This document shows positions 1 to 4,921 of a stretch of 10,354 nucleotides of DNA, in pieces. How positions within the stretch are numbered: the stretch's first letter is position 1; every line of letters begins with the position of its first letter. Under the pieces are notes generated by a model. That model ran no database searches and was not told the origin of the DNA. It saw only the letters and a program-made list of their open reading frames with translations. Position numbers and translations under genes: made by a program. The DNA comes from an uncultured Eubacteriales bacterium (GTDB lineage: Bacteria; Bacillota; Clostridia; Peptostreptococcales; Anaerovoracaceae): contig CACYBO010000236.1 in NCBI GenBank assembly GCA_902772685.1, forward strand, positions 1 to 10,354. The letters run 5' to 3'.

Positions 1-132
1 CATGTTTTTCGCCTTTGTTTCGGCGTTTCCGATAGTCTTCTCGCCAATGGATTTACGTAATATATATCCAACCAGCAACCCAATCAACAGGGCTACCAGG
101 CCAACTACTACAGGTATGATTATATTTGCCAT
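1..132 (-). CDS. rny: Ribonuclease Y, N-terminal fragment (gene runs off the left edge)
   Basis: Only the first 44 codons are present. The peptide starts MANIIIPVVVGLVALLIGLL, continues with VGYILRKSIGEKTIGNAETK and then AKNM. This is the typical start of RNase Y: one N-terminal membrane helix (about residues 3-25), a short basic patch (RK), then the beginning of a charged coiled coil rich in E, K and A. RNase Y is a membrane-anchored endoribonuclease that starts bulk mRNA decay in many Bacillota. The catalytic KH and HD domains lie outside the window, so the assignment rests on the N-terminus only. The ATG at 132-130 is preceded by a strong AAAGGAGG Shine-Dalgarno sequence (about 145-152). 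The gene has its own promoter upstream and is separated from the preceding M28 peptidase gene by a terminator. An unrelated membrane-anchored coiled-coil protein is possible but less likely. Confidence 0.85.
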   Translation of the reverse strand, partial: MANIIIPVVVGLVALLIGLLVGYILRKSIGEKTIGNAETKAKNM

Positions 133-252
133 ATAGTAATCATTCCTCCTTTCACTATTCTGTTTTCAAGTTTCACCGCCGCGGCAGCATGTCCGACGGG
201 TTATATTTCTAACTGAATTAGGTAATATTAGAAGTTAAAAGCATACATAAAT

Positions 253-281
253 ATTATATAGCCACTGTCCACTTTCGTCAA
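253..281 (-). promoter_or_regulatory. Sigma-A-type promoter of rny
   Basis: On the minus strand a TTGACG -35 box (281-276) and a perfect TATAAT -10 box (258-253) are separated by exactly 17 nt. This is the best promoter in the window. Transcription would start near 246, giving a leader of about 115 nt before rny. The leader contains a weak TTCTAA/TTAGAA pairing (about 208-235) and a short GC-rich palindrome (GCCGCGGC, about 178-185). I do not recognise a riboswitch in it. Confidence 0.85.
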
Positions 282-292
282 TGAAAATTGAC
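277..292. repeat. Small inverted repeat over the rny -35 box (possible operator)
   Basis: GTCAAT and ATTGAC form a perfect 6-bp inverted repeat with a 4-nt centre (gaaa on the plus strand). The left arm covers most of the -35 hexamer of the rny promoter. The arms are short, so a chance occurrence in AT-rich DNA is quite possible. The placement is what a repressor site would have. Confidence 0.3.
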
Positions 293-318
293 AAAAAATT
301 ACAGAAGGCAAAGGCATG

Positions 319-353
319 AAAAAAAGAGATCCGAGCCCTGCAGCTCAGATCTC
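319..353 (-). terminator. Intrinsic terminator after the M28 peptidase gene
   Basis: Arms 326-336 and 343-353 pair over 11 positions with a single C/A mismatch around a 6-nt loop. On the minus strand the stem is followed directly by seven T residues (325-319). It lies 38 nt after the stop codon of the M28 peptidase gene and separates that transcription unit from the rny promoter. Confidence 0.9.
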
Positions 354-391
354 CTCTGAATTCTTATCTTTCGGTTAAATGTGTTCCTGAA

Positions 392-2605
392 TTATTCTGC
401 TGATAAGATTCCCGTTACCTCGTTCATGTTCTCAATATCGGTCTGCGCATAGTCTTTGAGGTATGACAGGGCATCTTCTCTGGCTTTCTCGTAAACCGGT
501 ATGAACTTCTCAGCGTCAAAATCTTCGTTCTCACAAGTCAGGTTAACTTCATGAGTAGTCTCACCAACATCGATGTAGTCATCCATCCTCTGATAAATGA
601 ACTGTGAGTCTTTTGCAGTGAAGCTTTCCGGATGATACAGCGCAGCGCCTGCTTTCGCGGATTCAACACCCATGATGATGAAGTTGTAATCTGTTATCTG
701 ATTGAGCATCAGTGCACAATCCAGCGCTCCGTCTCCTTTCTCACCCCAGTAGTTTCCTGCCTTCAGGCCTTCGATGACTCCGGTCAGATTGTTGACATTG
801 CCTGTCATTACCGTGTGTCCGTACGTAACATCTGTTCCTTCAACTCTTACGAGCTGCTGGGCAGCGGCAAAGGCCTCAAGAGTTGTCTTGTTCAGCTCAG
901 TTCCTTCTGCTCTGATTGAAGCGATGGCATCCTCATCTTCTGCTGCAACCGCCTCGATGTATCTGTCATTGACATCTTTGATCTTGTCGTTCAGTGACGT
1001 TGCGGCAGTGCTCATTTCGTCAGCTGCTGCCTTGTATGCTTCGACGTCAACTCCCGCTTCTGTCTCAACATCTTTGTCGAAGTTCCCCATGATGTCTTTT
1101 GATGCCTGCGTCAGGTCAAGTTCAATAGCCGGCATGCTGTCGAAGTAGATTGCCAGCGCGCCATATGTATTGATGTTTGTGTTGAATGAATCAGCGTCAT
1201 AGGTCTTCTCGTTATCTTCCGCCGTATGGTAGTTCTTCGGCATGAAGCTGTCATCGAGGAATGAGTTGATAAAGTAAGGTACTCCATGCCATCTGTAGGA
1301 AACGCCGTCTTCCATTGTCGTCGCATCAACCGTCTCATAAAGGAGTCCTACGTCACCTGCAGTCTGCACCAGTCCTTCCTTCAGGACCTTATCGACTATG
1401 TTTCTATATTCCGGAACAGCGGCGAATCCAAGGTTCCCTGAATCCGTCTTGAATCCCGGCAGTTCGCAGTTGAGCATTGCGATCGTCTTGCCGCCCCAGT
1501 CAGTCTTGGCGCTGTCGATCATCTGCCATGCTCCCGTCGTCCAGTCTGCGCATGAATCGCTTACACCCCACTCTTCTGCTCCGTGGGCTACGAACACGAT
1601 GTCGTTTTCCGGCTCATATCCTGCGTCGATCATTGCCTTTGCAACTGTGAACACGAGACCAATCGCCGCGCAGTCGTCCTGGAATCCATACCAGTACTTG
1701 TCGTAGTGTCCGGATACAATGATCTGCTGATCGGAAGACTTACCTTTGATCTTGCCTGCGATGTTGTAAGTTGTTCCGCCGTTATCTTCGAAGTCAGCGT
1801 CAACATTGAGAACTGCATTGGTATTTCCCTTTTTCATTGCGGCAAGAACTTCATCTGCCTGATTCTTGCTGATGGCAACTGTCGGGATGTAGTCTGCGCA
1901 GCAGATGTCCTGAACATTGACAGTATCGTCATTGGCTGTTCCGTATCCGCCTACTGAATATGTGACGAGAGCCGCTGCGCCGTGCTCATTCGCTTCTCTG
2001 ATATATACGTCGATCCAAGCTTCATCCCACTGGTTGACTCCAGCGAGGACAATCTTGCCCTCTACGTCTTTTCCATCATAATCCGCTTCAAAGCCTGCTC
2101 CGCAGTCGACGATCTCAGCTTTGAGATCCCCGTCTGTTCCTGAACACTGGTAAGCCGCCGGTGTCAGGTCGATATCTGTGCCTTCCAGCGTAAACGATGA
2201 GTCATTGAACTGGAATTTGTCGCAGTCAACACCCACTTTCTCAACGTCCGAAAGCCCGATATCTTTCATTTCCTGCTCCAGGAAATCTGCGCATGCATGC
2301 TCCGCATCGGAACCGGCTGATCTCCAGCCGAGATCATTATCCCAGTACTTCTCATCATAAGCGAGAGTATGTGTCAGATTATATCCATAATCCAAATCCA
2401 CAGTGTCGACAAATTTCTGAATGTCGTCCGCCATGAACATGTCTGAAGTAACTGAGTCACTCTTGTAAACTTCTTCTGCTGCCTTCTGCTCATCCGTTCC
2501 CTCCGGCGAGGAGGATGATTCCTGTGATCCGCAGCCCGCCAATGTAAAAAGCCCCATGATGAGGCACATTAACAACGCGGCTGACTTGAATACAACCTTC
2601 TTCAT
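392..2605 (-). CDS. Secreted M28-family zinc peptidase, lipoprotein (probable aminopeptidase)
   Basis: A 737-residue exported metallopeptidase. The open frame can be extended to a TTG at 2623, but the ATG at 2605 has a proper AAAGGAAGG ribosome site 6 nt upstream and gives a clean signal peptide. Order of parts: lipoprotein signal (KK, hydrophobic core, lipobox LAGC, lipidated Cys25); a Ser/Glu-rich linker; a PA-like insert (about 145-265); the M28 catalytic core (about 280-490); and a long helical, charged C-terminal region (about 495-737) that I do not recognise. Zinc and catalytic residues are visible: H300 and D310 (GHYD...QDD), E344 and E345 (GAEEWG), E381 (LNCELPG) and H460 (YHTAED). 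Family members with two zincs remove N-terminal residues or dipeptides, so a peptide-scavenging role on the outer membrane face is inferred; the substrate is unknown. It starts 26 nt after the minD-like gene with no terminator between, and ends at a terminator. The mature protein is rich in cysteine, which is unusual for an exported enzyme. Confidence 0.85.
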   Translation of the reverse strand: MKKVVFKSAALLMCLIMGLFTLAGCGSQESSSSPEGTDEQKAAEEVYKSDSVTSDMFMADDIQKFVDTVDLDYGYNLTHTLAYDEKYWDNDLGWRSAGSDAEHACADFLEQEMKDIGLSDVEKVGVDCDKFQFNDSSFTLEGTDIDLTPAAYQCSGTDGDLKAEIVDCGAGFEADYDGKDVEGKIVLAGVNQWDEAWIDVYIREANEHGAAALVTYSVGGYGTANDDTVNVQDICCADYIPTVAISKNQADEVLAAMKKGNTNAVLNVDADFEDNGGTTYNIAGKIKGKSSDQQIIVSGHYDKYWYGFQDDCAAIGLVFTVAKAMIDAGYEPENDIVFVAHGAEEWGVSDSCADWTTGAWQMIDSAKTDWGGKTIAMLNCELPGFKTDSGNLGFAAVPEYRNIVDKVLKEGLVQTAGDVGLLYETVDATTMEDGVSYRWHGVPYFINSFLDDSFMPKNYHTAEDNEKTYDADSFNTNINTYGALAIYFDSMPAIELDLTQASKDIMGNFDKDVETEAGVDVEAYKAAADEMSTAATSLNDKIKDVNDRYIEAVAAEDEDAIASIRAEGTELNKTTLEAFAAAQQLVRVEGTDVTYGHTVMTGNVNNLTGVIEGLKAGNYWGEKGDGALDCALMLNQITDYNFIIMGVESAKAGAALYHPESFTAKDSQFIYQRMDDYIDVGETTHEVNLTCENEDFDAEKFIPVYEKAREDALSYLKDYAQTDIENMNEVTGILSAE

Positions 2606-2611
2606 TTTTTT

Positions 2612-2620
2612 CCTTCCTTT
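2612..2620 (-). promoter_or_regulatory. Ribosome binding site that fixes the M28 peptidase start
   Basis: AAAGGAAGG on the minus strand lies 6 nt before the ATG at 2605. The TTG at 2623 sits upstream of this site, so the six extra codons from TTG would themselves encode the ribosome site. This supports the ATG. Confidence 0.75.
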
Positions 2621-2631
2621 CAAATGATGAT

Positions 2632-3351
2632 TTAGCGTATTATCTTTGCTACTATATCAGCGAAGTTCTTCTCTATGTATGTCCCCCGCTTCATCACGAT
2701 TGGAATACCCTTGTTCGTCGAGATCCTGATGTTATCATCTTCCTGGATGATTCCCACCAGCGGACTGGTGAAGCTGCTGGTCACCGTTGCCAGATCAGGC
2801 ATGAACCCCTCTCTCATGAGTTCTACGTTCACCCTGTTCAGCACGACGCAAGTGTCGTCGAGACCCTTTTCATGCAGGAATCTCTCGGTCATGTCGGCGT
2901 CACGGCTGGCAGCGAATTCAGGCTCCGTAACGATCACGGCCTTGTCTGCAGGCTCCAGGGAGACCTCAAGCATCTCACCGATTCCCGCAGGACAGTCAAT
3001 AATAATGTAATCAAAAACTTCCCTGAGCTTGGCGCACAGTATCGCCATATGCAAAGGCGTTATATCACGCTCGTCCAGCCTTGGAGCAGCCGCCATGAAA
3101 TAGAGCGAACTGAAACCGTCCACTCTGATGATTGCCTTGCTGATCCTGCAGATTCCGGACAGAACGTCCATGATGTTGTAAACGACCCTGTTTTCCATGC
3201 CGAGATACAGATCCATATTCCTCAGACCCATATCCATGTCGATGAGCAACACATTATAGCCCCTCTGAGCCAGAGCGGCACCCATATTAACTGAAAACAT
3301 TGTCTTGCCGGTTCCCCCTTTGCCGGAGGCCACCAGTAGAACTTTACCCAT
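2632..3351 (-). CDS. minD: MinD-like ATPase (ParA/MinD family), short form
   Basis: A 239-residue deviant-Walker-A ATPase. The P-loop is SGKGGTGKT (9-17) with the signature lysine K11 and K16; the residue after KT is Met rather than the usual Thr. The MinD hallmark follows: DMDMGLRNMDLYLGMENRVV (38-57), then Walker B IIIDCPAG (117-123) and a late ISTNKG motif (210-214). MinD dimers bind ATP on the membrane, recruit MinC and place the division septum. Family members are usually about 260-270 residues and end in an amphipathic membrane-targeting helix. This protein stops at about the point where that tail would begin (NFADIVAKIIR), so membrane recruitment may be weak or absent. The ATG at 3351 has GGAG 7 nt upstream. 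No minC or minE is in the window. It could be a MinD paralogue with another role, or be FlhG-like. It probably shares a transcript with the M28 gene. Confidence 0.8.
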   Translation of the reverse strand: MGKVLLVASGKGGTGKTMFSVNMGAALAQRGYNVLLIDMDMGLRNMDLYLGMENRVVYNIMDVLSGICRISKAIIRVDGFSSLYFMAAAPRLDERDITPLHMAILCAKLREVFDYIIIDCPAGIGEMLEVSLEPADKAVIVTEPEFAASRDADMTERFLHEKGLDDTCVVLNRVNVELMREGFMPDLATVTSSFTSPLVGIIQEDDNIRISTNKGIPIVMKRGTYIEKNFADIVAKIIR

Positions 3352-3361
3352 TACTATGCTC

Positions 3362-3404
3362 CAATAATCAATTACACTGTACTTTTATTTTGCATTGATT
3401 ATTG
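3362..3404. repeat. Perfect 11-bp inverted repeat across the minD promoter
   Basis: Plus-strand arms caataatcaat (3362-3372) and attgattattg (3394-3404) are exact reverse complements with a 21-nt spacer, giving 32 bp (about three helical turns) between arm centres. One arm lies between the -35 and -10 boxes. The other lies in the leader and touches the GGAG ribosome site. It may be a two-half-site operator. In read-through RNA from radC it could instead be a hairpin next to the ribosome site. Confidence 0.6.
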
Positions 3405-3415
3405 TACATAGTCAA
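3387..3415 (-). promoter_or_regulatory. Probable promoter of the minD-like/M28 unit
   Basis: On the minus strand TTGACT (3415-3410, five of six consensus positions) and CAAAAT (3392-3387, four of six) are separated by 17 nt. Transcription would begin near 3380, about 29 nt before the start codon. There is no terminator between radC and this site, so some read-through from radC is also likely. Confidence 0.6.
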
Positions 3416-3433
3416 GAACAAATTGTGCGACAA

Positions 3434-4114
3434 CTACGAAATAAATCCCTGTGCTTTCATGCTTACGTAGCAGCCGTCACCGATGATGATGTGATCGATC
3501 ACCGGAATGCCGAGAAGCTCCCCGACCTCCACCAGACGGTGCGTGGAATCGATGTCAGCAGAGGATGGGGTCGGATCCCCGCTCGGATGGTTATGCACAA
3601 AGGCAACCGATCCCGCGCTTCTTCTCACCGCGGGGCTGAACACTTCTCTGGGATGACTGGCAGATGAATTCAGGTCTCCGACCGATACCTCATGCTCCTC
3701 CAGAATCTCTCCTCTCGAGTTGATAAGCAGGCACTTGAAGTGCTCTTTTTTCTCATATCTGAGCCGCTCCATGAAAAGATTTGCTATATCATCTGAACAC
3801 TTGATTCTCGCCCGCTCCTCCGCCGGCAGACACGATAGTCTCTTCCCCAGTTCCAGCGCAGCCATCAGAACACAGACCTTAGCATCGCCCATACCGGAAA
3901 TACTCATCAGTTCCTCCGGACTGCATTCGGCAAGAAATCTGAGTCCGCGCGGGTCTGTCGCCAGTATCTCTCCGGCCAGATCCATAACAGACTTCGACCT
4001 TGTTCCCGTCCCGAGAATGGCTGCCAGCACTTCCACCGTCGAAAGGCTCCCCGGTCCGTCACGCAAAAGTTTCTCTCTGGGTTTTTCACCAGGTGCGAGT
4101 TGATTCATATTCAT
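3434..4114 (-). CDS. radC: RadC family protein (JAB/MPN+ domain, UPF0758)
   Basis: A 226-residue protein of normal RadC length. An N-terminal helical region carries the family motif PREKLLRDGPGSLS (12-25). A helix-hairpin-helix follows (about 64-93, SISGMGDAK). The C-terminal half is a JAB1/MPN+ metalloprotease-like domain with its zinc motif HNHPSGDPTPSSAD, giving H174, H176 and D187. RadC was once linked to DNA repair but its biochemical role is not settled; the fold predicts a zinc-dependent hydrolase. The open frame continues upstream to a TTG at 4255, but the ATG at 4114 has GGGGAGG 7 nt upstream and gives the family's usual start. In many Bacillota radC is followed by mreBCD and minCD; here only a minD-like gene follows, 82 nt later. 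Its own promoter and a structured leader lie upstream. Confidence 0.92.
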   Translation of the reverse strand: MNMNQLAPGEKPREKLLRDGPGSLSTVEVLAAILGTGTRSKSVMDLAGEILATDPRGLRFLAECSPEELMSISGMGDAKVCVLMAALELGKRLSCLPAEERARIKCSDDIANLFMERLRYEKKEHFKCLLINSRGEILEEHEVSVGDLNSSASHPREVFSPAVRRSAGSVAFVHNHPSGDPTPSSADIDSTHRLVEVGELLGIPVIDHIIIGDGCYVSMKAQGFIS

Positions 4115-4220
4115 CTCCAATCCTCCCCGTCCGCGGAGTATGCTGCAGGCAAATGCATTGTATGATGTGTGATTCCCGATGTATGACAGCATTTGCCTGC
4201 AAACTGTGCAGCTGCCGCAT
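4086..4220 (-). CDS. Possible 44-residue small ORF overlapping the radC start
   Basis: An ATG at 4220 lies 7 nt after a GGAGG ribosome site (4232-4228). It opens a 44-codon frame starting MRQLHSLQANAVIHRESHII and ending in ESTRTW. It stops at 4086, overlapping the first 29 nt of radC in another frame, an arrangement that would allow translational coupling or competition. I recognise no family. There is no signal peptide, membrane segment or domain. The frame contains both arms of a 13-bp inverted repeat, so its translation would affect that hairpin. The evidence for coding is only the ribosome site and the open frame. It may instead be a leader peptide or chance. Confidence 0.3.
   Translation of the reverse strand: MRQLHSLQANAVIHRESHIIQCICLQHTPRTGRIGDEYESTRTW
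4122..4128 (-). promoter_or_regulatory. Ribosome binding site that fixes the radC start
   Basis: GGGGAGG on the minus strand lies 7 nt before the ATG at 4114. The upstream in-frame TTG (4255) and ATG (4192) have no comparable site. A second ATG at 4108 would be 13 nt away and is less well placed. Confidence 0.75.
4144..4201. repeat. Perfect 13-bp inverted repeat in the radC leader
   Basis: Plus-strand arms tgcaggcaaatgc (4144-4156) and gcatttgcctgca (4189-4201) are exact reverse complements around a 32-nt spacer. In the radC transcript this could fold into a stable stem ending 29 nt before the start codon. No T-run follows on the minus strand, so it is not an ordinary intrinsic terminator. 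The spacer holds a short direct repeat (gtatga, twice). Confidence 0.75.
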
Positions 4221-4273
4221 CTGAATGCCTCCGTTACAGTCAGCGCACCCTCCAACTTTCCTGTGTGTCATAT

Positions 4274-4296
4274 TTGATGTAAATATTTTACATCAA
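4274..4296. promoter_or_regulatory. Operator-like 23-bp palindrome upstream of radC
   Basis: Arms ttgatgtaaa (4274-4283) and tttacatcaa (4287-4296) are perfect reverse complements with a 3-nt centre. The palindrome covers the predicted -10 box of the radC promoter. The compact two-fold shape is typical of a dimeric repressor site. I do not match it with confidence to any named regulator. Confidence 0.65.
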
Positions 4297-4312
4297 GTCC
4301 AACAAATAGCAA
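4285..4312 (-). promoter_or_regulatory. Probable radC promoter
   Basis: On the minus strand TTGCTA (4312-4307, four of six consensus positions) and TAAAAT (4290-4285, five of six) are 16 nt apart. The site lies just after the ilvN terminator. Transcription would start near 4278 and leave a leader of about 160 nt before radC, which holds the 13-bp inverted repeat and the possible small ORF. Confidence 0.5.
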
Positions 4313-4334
4313 CCCCTAATTTACTTTTTTTAAC

Positions 4335-4359
4335 AAAAAAGGAGACTACTGTCTCCTTT
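4335..4359 (-). terminator. Intrinsic terminator of the nifJ-ilvB-ilvN unit
   Basis: A perfect 9-bp stem (arms 4338-4346 and 4351-4359, aaaggagac/gtctccttt) with a 4-nt loop is followed on the minus strand by a run of T residues, and by a second A/T-rich stretch (4325-4331) further on. It lies 23 nt after the ilvN stop codon. Confidence 0.92.
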
Positions 4360-4382
4360 CGTCTTATCTCATTATGTGCCGC

Positions 4383-4907
4383 TTATCTGTCCTGCATGCT
4401 GATGGACTCAATCGCCACCGGACCTCCACGAACTACCTCGATGTTCTTGAAACGCTCATTGATCACGCGCAGGATGGAGTCGTTTTTGGCCTCGGTGCGG
4501 GTCGCCTCGATGAGCACGCTTTTTTTATCCATATCCTTAACCTGGAATTTGAACGCTTCTGCCATCTGGAAGATCTCAGCACGGTCTGCATTGCTTACGT
4601 TCAGTATTTTTATGAACATGACCTCCTTGCTTCGAATGGCTTTGTCCGTATAGTCGATGACCTTGATGACCTCCACCATGCGGTTGAGCTGCTTCTTGAT
4701 CTGCTCGTGAGTAGCGTCATCCGCATCCACACAGATGGTCATGCGGGAAATGTTCGTATCCTCTGTCTCACCGACCGTAAGAGTATGTATGTTGTAGGCT
4801 TTGCCTGAAAATGATCCGGAGATGCGCGCGAGTACGCCGACCCGGTTCTCCACGTAGAGGGAGATCCAGCGTCTTCTCATTCCGCCTCCTACTAAAGTTC
4901 CGCTCAT
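4383..4907 (-). CDS. ilvN: Acetohydroxyacid (acetolactate) synthase small regulatory subunit
   Basis: A 174-residue protein. An N-terminal ACT domain (about 13-88) begins RRWISLYVENRVGVLARISG and continues into KAYNIHTLTVGET. A C-terminal domain (about 95-170) ends GGPVAIESISMQDR. It binds the large subunit, raises its activity and gives valine feedback inhibition. The valine-site residues known from E. coli IlvH (N11, G14, N29) align with N21, G24 and N39, so feedback sensitivity is predicted. The open frame reaches a GTG at 4916, but that codon overlaps the AGGAGG site (4921-4916). The ATG at 4907, 8 nt downstream of the site, is the better start. It begins 14 nt after ilvB and is the last gene before the terminator. 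Confidence 0.95.
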   Translation of the reverse strand: MSGTLVGGGMRRRWISLYVENRVGVLARISGSFSGKAYNIHTLTVGETEDTNISRMTICVDADDATHEQIKKQLNRMVEVIKVIDYTDKAIRSKEVMFIKILNVSNADRAEIFQMAEAFKFQVKDMDKKSVLIEATRTEAKNDSILRVINERFKNIEVVRGGPVAIESISMQDR

Positions 4908-4921
4908 ATCATACACCTCCT

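Noticed and set aside
2606..2623. TTG start for the M28 peptidase
   Set aside because: The six extra codons coincide with the ribosome site of the ATG at 2605.
4115..4255. 47-residue cysteine-containing N-terminal extension of RadC
   Set aside because: It would start at a TTG without a well-placed ribosome site, makes RadC longer than its family and runs through the inverted repeat. The ATG at 4114 has a clear ribosome site.
4115..4273. Riboswitch or T-box in the radC leader
   Set aside because: I found no T-box core or riboswitch signature that I recognise. The only clear structure is the 13-bp inverted repeat, and the branched-chain genes lie upstream of this leader, not downstream.
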